Source: CAXXOZ01 sp963676435
GTDB lineage: Bacteria > Bacillota > Clostridia > Lachnospirales > Lachnospiraceae
DNA length: 64,000 bases
Direction: 5' to 3'
NCBI GenBank assembly: GCA_963676435.2
Contig: CAXXOZ010000009.1
Location: forward strand, 62,001 to 126,000
Shown: one piece after another, positions 33,435 to 42,281 of the stretch
Layout: the number at the start of each line of letters is the position of its first letter
Numbering within the stretch: position 1 is the first letter of the stretch
Made by a program: the position numbers and the translations under genes
The notes under the pieces: model-generated
Told to the model about the DNA's origin: nothing
Databases searched by the model: none
The model's input: the letters and a program-made list of their open reading frames with translations, nothing else

Positions 33435-34238
33435 ATGATTATTATTGCTGAAAAAATTAATGGTTCAATACCATCAGTAGCAAAAGCAATCGAAGAGAGA
33501 AATGCAGATTGGATACGCGATCTTGCAAAAAGACAAACTGAGGCAGGTGCTACATATATAGATGTTTGTGCATCTGTAGATGAAGATGTTGAAGTAGAAA
33601 CTTTAAAATGGTTGATTGAACTTGTACAGGAAGTGACAGATCTTCCTATAGCTATTGACAGCCCAAGTGTTGATTCAATTATTGGTGCTATGCCATTTTG
33701 TAACAAACCAGGTATAGTTAACTCAGTATCAATGGAGGGTGATAAAGTAGATAAAGTATTCCCTTTAATTGCTGACACTGAGTGGGAATGTGTTGCTTTG
33801 TGTTGTGACGACACAGGAATTCCAAAATCTGCTGAAGACAGATTAAGAGTATTCTATAACCTTATGGAAAAAGCAAAAGAGTATAATATTGATCCAAGTC
33901 GTTTACATATCGACCCATTAGTTGAAATGCTTTGTACAACAGACGATGCAATGGAAAACCTTGCAACAGTTATGAAAGAAATCAAAACAAAGTATCCAAC
34001 TATTCATGTAACAGGAGCGGTAAGTAATATTTCATTTAATTTACCATATCGTAAAATAGTAAATCTTGCATTTTTAGTTCTTTCAATGAATGCAGGTTTA
34101 GATAGTGCAATTTTTGATCCATTAAATAGAGACTTAATGGGTGCAGTATATGCTACAGAAGCTTTACTTGGAATGGATGATTACTGCATGGAATATATAA
34201 CAGCATATAGAGAAGGGTTATTCGGACCACAAAAGTAA
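33435..34238 (+). CDS. Methyltetrahydrofolate:corrinoid methyltransferase (AcsE/MT-II-like)
   Basis: A 267-residue pterin-binding barrel, start ATG after TTAGGAGGAC. The N-terminus 'MIIIAEKINGSIPSVAKAIEERN', 'LAKRQTEAGATYIDV', the pterin segment 'PIAIDSPSVDSI', 'GIVNSVSMEGDKVDKVFPLI' and 'AVSNISFNLPYRKIVNLAFL' follow the AcsE/MtgA/MtvA pattern. It moves methyl groups between a corrinoid protein and tetrahydrofolate. Beside a corrinoid protein of the O-demethylase type, it is more likely a methyltransferase II than the Wood-Ljungdahl AcsE, since no CFeSP or acetyl-CoA synthase genes are here. Confidence 0.88.
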   Translation: MIIIAEKINGSIPSVAKAIEERNADWIRDLAKRQTEAGATYIDVCASVDEDVEVETLKWLIELVQEVTDLPIAIDSPSVDSIIGAMPFCNKPGIVNSVSMEGDKVDKVFPLIADTEWECVALCCDDTGIPKSAEDRLRVFYNLMEKAKEYNIDPSRLHIDPLVEMLCTTDDAMENLATVMKEIKTKYPTIHVTGAVSNISFNLPYRKIVNLAFLVLSMNAGLDSAIFDPLNRDLMGAVYATEALLGMDDYCMEYITAYREGLFGPQK

Positions 34239-34311
34239 TACAAATTAAAATGTTTGTAGAGGTTGCCGGAGGGGTAAACTTTGCGATATAAATGTTTAGG
34301 AGGAAGAAAAA

Positions 34312-34944
34312 ATGTCTAAAATTAATGAAGTAGCAGCAGCGGTTGAAAGCGGAAAAGCTAAAATTGTTGCAGGGTTAGTTGAAGAAGCAATCGCGGAAGG
34401 TTGTGACGCAACAGAAATTCTTAACGTAGGTATGATCGGAGCAATGGGAGTTGTTGGAGAAAAATTCAAAAACAATGAAATATTTGTTCCAGAAATGCTT
34501 GTAGCAGCTAGAGCTATGAAAAAAGGTGTTGAAGCTTTAAAACCTCATTTAGCAGGTGATACTTCAACAACAATTGGAAAAATGATCATGGGTACTGTAG
34601 CAGGAGATTTACATGATATCGGTAAAAATCTTGTTATCATGATGATTGAAAGTTCAGGATATGAAGTAGTTGATTTGGGAGTAGATGTTCCAATCGAAAA
34701 ATTTGTAGAAGCAGTTTCAGATCCAGATGTAACTTTAGTAGGAGCATCAGCTTTGTTAACAACAACAATGCCTGCTCTTAAAGAAACAGTTGCAGCTTTA
34801 AACAAAGTTTCAAACAGAAGCCAGTTTAAAGTTATGGTTGGTGGAGCTCCTGTTACTCAGGAATTCGCTGATGAAATTGGAGCTGACGCTTATACAACAG
34901 ATGCAGCTTCAGCTGCAGAAAAAGCAAAAAGCTTTGCTGGTTAA
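34312..34944 (+). CDS. Methyltransferase cognate corrinoid protein
   Basis: A 210-residue protein, start ATG after TTAGGAGGAAG. A helical Met-synthase-like cap (residues 1-85, 'MGVVGEKFKNNEIFVPEMLVAARAM') precedes the B12-binding Rossmann domain with D99-x-H101-x-x-G104 ('GDLHDIGKNLV'), whose His is the lower cobalt ligand, then 'LVGASALLTTTMP' and 'KVMVGGAPVTQEFADEIGADAY'. It shuttles methyl groups between a substrate-specific methyltransferase I (absent from the window) and the methyl-THF:corrinoid methyltransferase next door. A terminator follows. Confidence 0.94.
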   Translation: MSKINEVAAAVESGKAKIVAGLVEEAIAEGCDATEILNVGMIGAMGVVGEKFKNNEIFVPEMLVAARAMKKGVEALKPHLAGDTSTTIGKMIMGTVAGDLHDIGKNLVIMMIESSGYEVVDLGVDVPIEKFVEAVSDPDVTLVGASALLTTTMPALKETVAALNKVSNRSQFKVMVGGAPVTQEFADEIGADAYTTDAASAAEKAKSFAG

Positions 34945-34958
34945 TAACTAAGCTTCTT

Positions 34959-34997
34959 ATGGAGCAGATATTTTAATATTTGCTCCATATTTTTTTC
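34959..34997 (+). terminator. Terminator after the corrinoid protein gene
   Basis: A 12-bp stem ATGGAGCAGATA/TATTTGCTCCAT (34959-34970 with 34977-34988, one G-T pair), loop TTTTAA, then a T-rich run. Confidence 0.85.
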
Positions 34998-35028
34998 AGT
35001 TTTTCCATTTAAACATTAAGGGAGTTTG

Positions 35029-35213
35029 CCAAATTTTCCTAAGGGTTAAGGAAAAGTTTGGCATTAATTAAATAATAAGCATAAGGAGGTTGTATTGAAT
35101 GAGAATTTTTGACGATTAAATTTAATATAAATTTTCTTAAACAAAATGTTTATTAAAAAAATAGTAATAAGAAAACATAAAACAGCGAAATTACATTTGC
35201 TGATTTTCTTAAA
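35029..35213 (+). promoter_or_regulatory. Structured leader before folC
   Basis: Two hairpin-forming stretches lie here: GCCAAA...TTTGGC with TTTTCCT/AGGAAAA inside (about 35029-35063), and TAAGAAAA...TTTTCTTA enclosing CAGCGAAAT/ATTTGCTG (about 35168-35212). Between them a strong AAGGAGG (about 35081-35087) stands before very short open frames that stop within about 30 bases. This looks like a regulated leader of the folate genes or the remains of a small gene. Confidence 0.4.
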
Positions 35214-35227
35214 TTTAAGGGTAAAAG

Positions 35228-36487
35228 ATGAATTATACAGAAACTATAGAATATATTAATAGCATTACCTGGCTTGGAGCAAAGCTTGGTTTGGACAGAA
35301 TAAAAGAACTTTTAAAACAAATAGGAAATCCACAAAAAAAACTTAAATTTATACACATTGGAGGAACTAATGGAAAAGGGTCAGTTTCAGCGATGCTTTC
35401 CTCTGTTTTAGAAGAATCAGGATATAAAGTAGGACTGTTTACATCTCCATATGTTAATTTTTTTAATGAACGCATGCAAATTAACAATACACCAATTAAA
35501 GATGAAGAACTTGCTAAAATTGCTACATATATCAAACCGTTTGCGGACAATCTTTTTGATCCACCAACGGAATTTGAGTTAAATACAGCAATTGCAATGA
35601 AATATTTTTCGGATAATAATTGTGATATTGTTATTTTAGAAGTAGGTATGGGTGGAGAATTAGATTCAACTAATGTAATTGACACACCTGAACTTGCAGT
35701 TATAACCATGATAGGCCTAGATCATATTAAAGAGCTAGGTGGAACAATTCAAGCAATAGCCAAAACAAAATCAGGTATAATTAAAGAAGATACAGATGTT
35801 TTGCTTTACAAACAGAGCCAGGAAGTTGAAGACATAATTAAAGATGTTTGTAAGAGTAAAAAATCAAGATGTTATTCGCCAGATTTTGAAAAAATAAAAC
35901 CTGTAGACCTAGACATATTTAAACAAACATTTGAGTATGATGGTGAAGAATATGCCATACCTTTAGTAGGGACTTATCAGTTATTTAATGCTGGGGTAGT
36001 TTTGAAAGCTGTAGAGATATTGCAAAGCAAAGGATGGAAAATCACTAAAGAAATAGTCAAAACAGGTTTGATGAAAACTAATTGGCCGGGAAGATTTGAA
36101 GTATTAAAAAATGAACCAGTTTTTATTGTGGACGGTGCACATAATCATCAAGGTATAAAAGCTACTGCAAAAAGTATCAAAGATCACTTTGAGGATAAAA
36201 AAGTAGTTTTTCTTCTTGGGGTAATGGAGGATAAAGATATTTCTAGCATGTTAAAGGAAATAATACCTTTGGCAAGTGAATTCATTACAGTGTCACCAAA
36301 CAACGAAAGAGCCATGCCCGCGGAGGAACTTGCAAAAAAAATTCATCAATATGGAGGGGTAGCAACACCCTCATCTAATATTGAAAAAGGAATTTATGAT
36401 GCAATAGATAAATCTGGAAAAGATGGCGTTGTATGCGCAATAGGTTCACTTTATATGGTAGGAGACGTAAGAAAATATTTAGTTTAA
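35228..36487 (+). CDS. folC: Folylpolyglutamate synthase / dihydrofolate synthase
   Basis: A 419-residue Mur-ligase-family enzyme, start ATG after TTAAGGG. The P-loop 'HIGGTNGKGSVSAML' is near residues 41-55, with 'GLFTSPYVNFFNERMQIN', 'VILEVGMGGELDSTNVI', 'ITMIGLDHIKELGGTIQAIAKTKSGII' and 'VDGAHNHQGI'. It adds glutamate to folates, keeping the C1 carrier in the cell. It stands 17 bases before the formate-THF ligase gene and leads the folate set. Confidence 0.93.
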   Translation: MNYTETIEYINSITWLGAKLGLDRIKELLKQIGNPQKKLKFIHIGGTNGKGSVSAMLSSVLEESGYKVGLFTSPYVNFFNERMQINNTPIKDEELAKIATYIKPFADNLFDPPTEFELNTAIAMKYFSDNNCDIVILEVGMGGELDSTNVIDTPELAVITMIGLDHIKELGGTIQAIAKTKSGIIKEDTDVLLYKQSQEVEDIIKDVCKSKKSRCYSPDFEKIKPVDLDIFKQTFEYDGEEYAIPLVGTYQLFNAGVVLKAVEILQSKGWKITKEIVKTGLMKTNWPGRFEVLKNEPVFIVDGAHNHQGIKATAKSIKDHFEDKKVVFLLGVMEDKDISSMLKEIIPLASEFITVSPNNERAMPAEELAKKIHQYGGVATPSSNIEKGIYDAIDKSGKDGVVCAIGSLYMVGDVRKYLV

Positions 36488-36503
36488 AAAGGAGATAATA
36501 ATA

Positions 36504-38181
36504 ATGAGTTTTAAATCTGATATCGAAATCGCTCAAGAAGCACAACCACTTCCAATTATGGAAATTGCAAAAAAAGTAGGTATTTCTGATGACTACGTTG
36601 AGCAGTACGGAAAGTACAAAGCTAAAATTGACTACAATGTATTAAACGAAATGAAAAATGATGATGGAAAATTAATACTTGTAACAGCTATCACTCCTAC
36701 ACCAGCAGGTGAAGGAAAAACAACAACAACAGTTGGTGTATCTGACGGTTTAACAAAAATTGGTAAAAGAGTTATGGTTGCATTAAGAGAACCATCATTA
36801 GGGCCAGTTTTTGGTGTTAAAGGTGGAGCAGCAGGTGGAGGATACGCACAGATAGTTCCTATGGAAGATATTAATCTTCACTTTACAGGAGACATGCATG
36901 CTATTGGTGCAGCAAACAACTTACTTGCAGCGATGCTTGACAATCATATTTATCAAGGAAATAAACTTAATATTGACCCAAGAAGAATAACATGGAAAAG
37001 AGCGGTTGACATGAATGATCGTCAGCTTCGTTTCATCGCTGATGGTTTAGGCGGAAGAGTTAATGGAATGCCAAGAGAAGATGGTTTTGAAATTACTGTT
37101 GCATCAGAAGTTATGGCTATTCTTTGTCTATCATCTGATATTCTTGACTTAAAAGAACGTCTTGGAAAAATTGTAGTAGCATATACATTTGATGAAAAAC
37201 CTGTAACAGCAGCAGATATTAATGCTCAGGGAGCTATGGCAGCATTACTTAAAGATGCATTAAAACCAAACTTAGTTCAAACATTAGAAGGAACACCAGC
37301 ATTCGTACATGGTGGACCATTTGCTAACATTGCTCATGGATGTAACTCAATAATGGCTACAAAAATGGCATTAAAATTTGGTGATTATGTTGTAACAGAA
37401 GGTGGTTTCGGTGCTGACCTTGGTGCAGAAAAATTCTTAGACATCAAATGTCGTATGGCAGGATTAAAACCTTCAGCAGTAGTACTTGTAGCTACAGTAC
37501 GTGCATTAAAACATCACGGTGGATGTGCAAAAGCTGATTTAAATAATGAAAACCTTGAAGCATTAGAAAAAGGACTTCCAAACTTATTAAGACATGTTGA
37601 AAACGTAACAAAAGTATATGGTCTTCCATGTGTAGTTGCAATAAATGCATTCCCTACTGATACAAAAGCAGAACTAGACCTTGTAGAAGCAAAATGTAAT
37701 GAGTTAGGTGTTAATGTTGCACTTTCTGAAGTTTGGGCTAAAGGTGGAGAAGGTGGAGTTGCTTTAGCAGAAGAAGTAGTAAGACTTTGCGAAGAGCCAA
37801 ACAACTTTGATCAGGTTTACCCAACAGAAGGTACAACAATTGAAGAAAAAATAGAAGCAATTGTTAAAAAAGTATACCGTGGAGACGGAATCATGCTTAC
37901 AGCAAATGCTAAAAAACAGGGCAAAACAGCTTACAGAACTAGGATTTGACAATCTTCCAATCTGTATGGCGAAAACACAGTATTCTCTTTCAGATGATCC
38001 TTCATTACTAGGAGCTCCAGAAGGATTTACTGTTACTGTTAGAAACTTGAAAGTTTCAGCTGGTGCAGGATTTATCGTTGCATTAACAGGTGATGTTATG
38101 ACAATGCCAGGTCTTCCTCCAGTACCATCAGCAGAAAAAATTGATGTTGATTTAACAGGAAAAATTTCAGGATTATTCTAA
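36504..38181 (+). CDS. fhs: Formate-tetrahydrofolate ligase, interrupted by a one-base frameshift
   Basis: The first frame (36504-37949) and the second (ending 38181) together give a complete ligase of about 558 residues, the usual length. Start ATG after AAAAAGGAGA. The P-loop 'TPTPAGEGKTTTTVG' is near residues 65-79, with 'LREPSLGPVFGVKGGAAGGGYAQ' and 'FTGDMHAIGAANNLLAAM' following; the second part carries 'ICMAKTQYSLSDDP' and 'PGLPPVPSAEKIDVD'. Removing one G from the GGG at 37919-37921 restores 'KQAKQLTELGFDNLPICM' as in the family. It ligates formate to THF. In a cell depending on C1 metabolism a sequence error or fresh mutation is more likely than old decay, since both parts are well kept. 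Confidence 0.92.
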
Positions 38182-38190
38182 GGAGTAAAT

Positions 38191-38829
38191 ATGTCAATGG
38201 AAAAATTATCATGTCAGGACTTTGTTGAAGTCCTGGCATCAAAAGAACCGACTCCGGGTGGTGGCGGTGCGGCAGCTTTAGTAGGAGCTGTAGGGATGGC
38301 ATTAGGAAACATGGTGGGATCCTTAACAGTTGGAAAAGCTAAATATGCCGATGTTGAAGAGGATATAATTAGACTTAAGAAAAAATCAGATGAATTACAA
38401 GATAAGTTTTTAAAACTTATTGATGAAGACGCTGAAATGTTTAAACCTCTTGCAGCAGCTTATGGTTTACCAAAAGACACTCCGGAAAAGGCGGCATACA
38501 AAAAAGAAGTTATTCAGCAGGCATCTAAAGATGCATGTAAAGTACCAGTTGAAATAATGGAAAAATGCTGTGAAGCTATAGATGTGATAGAAGAATTTGC
38601 TAACAAGGGTTCAGCACTTGCGATTTCAGATGCAGGATGTGGAGTTATTTGTTGCAAATCAGCCTTACAGGCAGCAAGCTTGAACGTATACATAAATACA
38701 GGAAGTATCGACGATAAAGTGTTTGTAGATGATATTAATTCTAAAGTTGAAAACATGATTAATGTATATGGGAAAAAAGCTGATGAGATATATGAGAGAG
38801 TTAAAATAAAATTAACATGTAGTGTGTAA
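38191..38829 (+). CDS. fchA: Methenyltetrahydrofolate cyclohydrolase (FchA/formiminotransferase-cyclodeaminase family)
   Basis: A 212-residue helical protein, start ATG after TAAGGAG; the next in-frame ATG is two codons on. 'EVLASKEPTPGGGGAAALVGAVGMALGNMV' is the family hallmark, with a C-terminal 'AISDAGCGVICCKSALQAASLNVYINTG'. It converts methenyl-THF and formyl-THF. It stands nine bases after fhs, as in many Clostridia. FolD two genes on has the same activity, so the step is doubled. Confidence 0.9.
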   Translation: MSMEKLSCQDFVEVLASKEPTPGGGGAAALVGAVGMALGNMVGSLTVGKAKYADVEEDIIRLKKKSDELQDKFLKLIDEDAEMFKPLAAAYGLPKDTPEKAAYKKEVIQQASKDACKVPVEIMEKCCEAIDVIEEFANKGSALAISDAGCGVICCKSALQAASLNVYINTGSIDDKVFVDDINSKVENMINVYGKKADEIYERVKIKLTCSV

Positions 38830-38832
38830 TAA

Positions 38833-38864
38833 AAAGAGTTGTCGATTTTTCGGCAACTCTTTGT
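38833..38864. terminator. Terminator between convergent fchA and the 5-formyl-THF cyclo-ligase gene
   Basis: A 12-bp stem (38833-38844 with 38851-38862, one G-T pair) around ATTTTT. The minus-strand side ends in TTTTT, the plus side in a weaker CTTTG, so it favours the minus-strand gene. Confidence 0.75.
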
Positions 38865-38869
38865 TCATA

Positions 38870-39424
38870 TCACGTAACTATTTTTGATGGAGTTATAATC
38901 ATATCAACTTTTTCATCATGTTCTTCTACTTCTAAATTATCTAATAACTGAAAATCAAAGCATAAAGCAACTTTATGGAAGTTAACATCTTTATGTTCAG
39001 CTAAATACTTATCATAGAAACCTCCACCATAGCCTACACGGTTTTTATTTAGATCAAAAGCTAACCCTGGCATTATAATTAGTACATCTTTTTCTTTTGA
39101 AATATTTGTAGTTACAGGTTCTGGTATATTACAATAACCTGCTTCAATCTCATCAAACCCCTTGATAAAACAAAAATGCATATAAGACTTATCAAATGTT
39201 TTAGGTATTGCAACTTGTTTACCTGAAATCAAGGCTGCCTCAATAAGTCCTTTTGTAAGAACTTCCTGATTATAAGACATATATACATATAGAGTTTTTG
39301 TATTATTCCAGAAGTCAGTAGTTACTAACCTATCTGCAATCATTTTAGAGTATAAGGCAATTTCTTCCTTTGTAAGCTTTTCTTTATTTGTTGTTACGTA
39401 ATCACGCGCTTCTTTTTTAGTCAT
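38870..39424 (-). CDS. 5-formyltetrahydrofolate cyclo-ligase
   Basis: A 184-residue enzyme, start ATG after GGGAGGTAAAA. 'TLYVYMSYNQEVLTKGLIEAALISGKQVAIPKTF' and the ATP/metal motif 'IIMPGLAFDLNKNRVGYGGGFYDKYL' are diagnostic. It turns 5-formyl-THF back to methenyl-THF with ATP, feeding the same pool as fhs, fchA and folD. It is the only minus-strand gene in the folate set. Confidence 0.93.
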   Translation of the reverse strand: MTKKEARDYVTTNKEKLTKEEIALYSKMIADRLVTTDFWNNTKTLYVYMSYNQEVLTKGLIEAALISGKQVAIPKTFDKSYMHFCFIKGFDEIEAGYCNIPEPVTTNISKEKDVLIIMPGLAFDLNKNRVGYGGGFYDKYLAEHKDVNFHKVALCFDFQLLDNLEVEEHDEKVDMIITPSKIVT

Positions 39425-39610
39425 GATATTTTACCTCCCAAAAACCTTCTTGAAAATCATTATAATTCATATATTTACAGAAAGAAAGCTTTAAAAAACA
39501 ATAAAAAATACTTTTGAATATATTTACAAAAATTAAAAAATTGTTATATCTTTAAAAAAGTGCCTATGTTAATTTATACTATAGATACATATATTCGAGG
39601 AGGAAATTAA

Positions 39611-40456
39611 ATGAACGTAGTTAAAGGTGCTGATGTAGCAGCCGTATTAAAAGAACAAATGATTAAAGATATTGAAGAAAATGGAGTAAAGCCAGTTCTT
39701 GGTATCGTAAGAGTAGGGGCAAATCCTAGTGATTTATCATATGAAAAAGGTGTTGTAAAAACAGCTGAATCAGTAGGAATTGAAGTTAGAGTTTTCGAAA
39801 TGGATGCTGAGATTCAGCAAGCAGATTTTGAAGCTGAATTCAAAAAAATAAATGAGAATCCAGAAGTTCATGGAATTTTAGTTTTCCGTCCATTGCCAGC
39901 TCATTTAGATGTAGAACCAATTAATGATATGATTAATCCAGAAAAAGATATGGATTGTATGAGTCCAATCAATATGGCTAAGTTAGCTATGGGTGATACA
40001 TCAGGATACTTCCCATGTACACCAGAAGCTGTAGTTAAAATAATTGACCATATTGGAATAGAGTGTCAGGGAAAAAATGTTGTTATCGTAGGACACAGCC
40101 TTGTAGTTGGTAGACCTTTAGGTTATATGCTTATTGCTCGTGATGCAAGTGTTCAATGGTGTCATGTATTTACAAAAGACACAGTAAAAAGATGTGAAGA
40201 CGTTGATATATTAGTTTCAGCTGCTGGAGTTCCAGGACTAATTAAAAAAGCACATGTTGAAAAAGCATCTAAAGATTGTACTGTAATCGATGTAGGAATT
40301 AACTTTGTAGATGGAAAAATGTGTGGAGATGTAGCTTTTGATGAAGTTTCTCCTTTAGTAGAAAATATTACTCCGGTACCAGGTGGTGTAGGTGGAGTTA
40401 CAAACGTTGTATTAGCAACTCATGTTGTAAAAGCAGCGATAAAAGCAAAAAAATAA
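39611..40456 (+). CDS. folD: Bifunctional methylenetetrahydrofolate dehydrogenase/cyclohydrolase
   Basis: A 281-residue FolD, start ATG after CGAGGAGGA. Visible are 'PVLGIVRVGANPSDLSYEKGVVKTAESVGIEV', 'HGILVFRPLPAHLD', 'DMDCMSPINM', 'YFPCTPEAVVKII', the Rossmann 'VVIVGHSLVVGRPLGYML' and 'NITPVPGGVGGVT'. The cyclohydrolase Lys sits in 'SYEKG'. It links methylene-, methenyl- and formyl-THF. A -10-like TATACT (39575-39580) stands upstream. Confidence 0.94.
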   Translation: MNVVKGADVAAVLKEQMIKDIEENGVKPVLGIVRVGANPSDLSYEKGVVKTAESVGIEVRVFEMDAEIQQADFEAEFKKINENPEVHGILVFRPLPAHLDVEPINDMINPEKDMDCMSPINMAKLAMGDTSGYFPCTPEAVVKIIDHIGIECQGKNVVIVGHSLVVGRPLGYMLIARDASVQWCHVFTKDTVKRCEDVDILVSAAGVPGLIKKAHVEKASKDCTVIDVGINFVDGKMCGDVAFDEVSPLVENITPVPGGVGGVTNVVLATHVVKAAIKAKK

Positions 40457-40479
40457 ATTAATTTTAGATATTTTTTTAG

Positions 40480-40509
40480 AAAGGGTTTCTTTTATGAGAC
40501 CCTTTTTTA
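40480..40509 (+). terminator. Terminator after folD
   Basis: AAAGGGTTTC (40480-40489) pairs with GAGACCCTTT (40496-40505, one G-T pair) around a six-base loop, followed by TTTTAA. Confidence 0.85.
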
Positions 40510-40558
40510 ATTTACGAGGAAAGTGCGTAAACGAACTCTTTGTTTATTTATAGATGAG

Positions 40559-40587
40559 TTGACATTTCTAAAATGAGTTGATAATAT
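40559..40587 (+). promoter_or_regulatory. Sigma-A promoter of the J-domain/pilT genes
   Basis: TTGACA at 40559-40564, 17-base spacer, TAATAT at 40582-40587. ATGAGTTGA occurs twice here (40554-40562 and 40573-40581), 19 bases apart, as a possible regulator site. Confidence 0.75.
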
Positions 40588-40608
40588 TATTTTGTGAGAG
40601 GTAATAAT

Positions 40609-41094
40609 ATGAACATAACACAAGAGCTAACAACTGAACAAATTCAAACTTTAAAGCATTGGTTGTTTAAGGAAAATGCTAGAATAGAGAATGAAAAACA
40701 AAAGCTTATTGACGAAAGAAGAGAATTTGAAAATGATAAAAATGAATTCTCAAGGCAAAAAGAAGCTCATTTTAACATGCATGATATTATGAAAAATCAG
40801 CTAGTCAGAGAAAAACAAATATTTGATCAAAAATGGAAAATACTTGAAAGAGAACTTAAGAATTTGGCTTTTGATAAAGAACAATTAAAGAAATCAAAGG
40901 CTGAAGTAGTTATGAAAAATAATTACATAGGAACAGAAGTTTTTTTTATTGGTGTAAATAATGAAAAGGATTTAAGGAAGAGATTTAAAGACCTTTCGAA
41001 AATATTTCATCCTGATACAGGCCAGGGTGATCAGAATATAATGAGCGAAATAATAGCGGAATATGAAAAGTTGAAATTTGATTTTCGCACATAG
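40609..41094 (+). CDS. Coiled-coil protein with a C-terminal J domain
   Basis: About 161 residues from ATG at 40609 (GAGAGG site upstream; an in-frame start at 40594 overlaps that site). Residues about 20-110 are a charged coiled coil rich in Glu, Lys and Gln. The C-terminal 50 residues form a J domain with HPD in 'LRKRFKDLSKIFHPDTGQGDQNIMSEIIAEYEKL'. The reversed layout and lack of Gly/Phe and zinc regions set it apart from DnaJ. It could recruit DnaK to a specific client; the pilT gene starts 16 bases downstream. Confidence 0.75.
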   Translation: MNITQELTTEQIQTLKHWLFKENARIENEKQKLIDERREFENDKNEFSRQKEAHFNMHDIMKNQLVREKQIFDQKWKILERELKNLAFDKEQLKKSKAEVVMKNNYIGTEVFFIGVNNEKDLRKRFKDLSKIFHPDTGQGDQNIMSEIIAEYEKLKFDFRT

Positions 41095-41109
41095 CAACTG
41101 GAGGTAAAC

Positions 41110-42171
41110 ATGGTAACAATTGAAGAGTTGATGATAATAGCTAATAAAAGTAAAGCATCAGATGTACATATAACTGTAGGAGTTCCGCCGAAAATGAGAG
41201 TCAATGGCGAACTTATAAATATGAATTTTCCTACTTTGTTGCCAGACGATACTAAAAATATTATTTCCAAAATATTAGAACAAAGACATAAAGAAAAATA
41301 TGATAAAAATGGAGAAGTGGATTTTTCCTTTTCCATACCAAACATAGGAAGATGCAGAGTAAATGTTTTTAAACAAAGGGGTTCGATGGCTGCTGCATTA
41401 AGGTTGGTTGGAACCATAATACCTACTCCTGAAGATTTAACCTTGCCTCAGTCAGTAATAGATTTATACAAAAAGAAAAGAGGGCTTGTATTAGTTACGG
41501 GGCCAACAGGTAGTGGAAAATCAACTACATTGGCTTCAATAATTAATTTAATAAACGAAAATACTTCTTCTCATGTTATTACTATAGAAGACCCTATTGA
41601 ATATCTGCACCAACATAAAAATTCAATGGTTAATCAAAGAGAGATAGGACTGGACACACATTCTTATGGTAATGCATTGCGAGAAGCTCTTAGAGAAGAT
41701 CCTGATGTTATTTTAGTTGGAGAGATGAGAGATATGGAAACTATTTCAATTGCAATTACTGCCGCAGAGACAGGGAATTTAGTTTTATCTACATTGCATA
41801 CAACTGGGGCTTCAAATACAATTGACAGAGTTATTGATGTTTTTCCACCACACCAACAACAACAAATCAGAGTCCAATTATCAAATGTTATTGAATCTGT
41901 AATAACTCAACAATTATTACCAAATAAAGATAACACAAAAAGGGTAGCAGCATTTGAAGTTATGCAAAGTACAAAAGAGATTAAGAAGTTTATTCGCGAA
42001 GGTGAAACATATAAGATTGATGAGATTCTTGAATCAAATAGTTATGATGAAATGCAGACAATGGATGATGCTATATATAAGCTTTTTAAAGAAAAAGTTA
42101 TTAGTTTTGAAATTGCATTAAACTATTCAAAAGATTCTCTTTCGATGTCTAAAAGATTGAATAATAATTAA
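41110..42171 (+). CDS. pilT: Type IV pilus retraction ATPase PilT
   Basis: A 353-residue secretion ATPase, start ATG after ACTGGAGG. The Walker A 'GLVLVTGPTGSGKSTTLASI' is near residues 125-143, Asp box 'VITIEDPIEYLH', Walker B 'LREDPDVILVGEMRDMETI', His box 'LVLSTLHTTGASNTIDRVIDVFP' and the PilT-type AIRNLIRE-like 'TKEIKKFIREG'. It powers pilus retraction and twitching, yet no pilin, PilB or PilC gene is in the window, so the rest of the machine must lie elsewhere. Confidence 0.93.
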   Translation: MVTIEELMIIANKSKASDVHITVGVPPKMRVNGELINMNFPTLLPDDTKNIISKILEQRHKEKYDKNGEVDFSFSIPNIGRCRVNVFKQRGSMAAALRLVGTIIPTPEDLTLPQSVIDLYKKKRGLVLVTGPTGSGKSTTLASIINLINENTSSHVITIEDPIEYLHQHKNSMVNQREIGLDTHSYGNALREALREDPDVILVGEMRDMETISIAITAAETGNLVLSTLHTTGASNTIDRVIDVFPPHQQQQIRVQLSNVIESVITQQLLPNKDNTKRVAAFEVMQSTKEIKKFIREGETYKIDEILESNSYDEMQTMDDAIYKLFKEKVISFEIALNYSKDSLSMSKRLNNN

Positions 42172-42190
42172 AAAATATACTTGAAAATCA

Positions 42191-42235
42191 AAAGATTGTC
42201 TGATACAATAAGTTGCATAAGATAGTCTTTTTTCT
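42191..42235 (+). terminator. Terminator after pilT
   Basis: AAAAGATTGTCT pairs with AGATAGTCTTTT (two G-T pairs) over a long loop, with the T-run TTTTTTC at 42228-42234. Confidence 0.65.
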
Positions 42236-42281
42236 TTGACATTTCGTCATTTTTTTCAAATTTAATTTAGGGGTGATATTT

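Noticed and set aside
33435..34238. Calling the methyltransferase the Wood-Ljungdahl AcsE.
   Set aside because: No CFeSP subunits or acetyl-CoA synthase genes are present and the partner is a small O-demethylase-type corrinoid protein.
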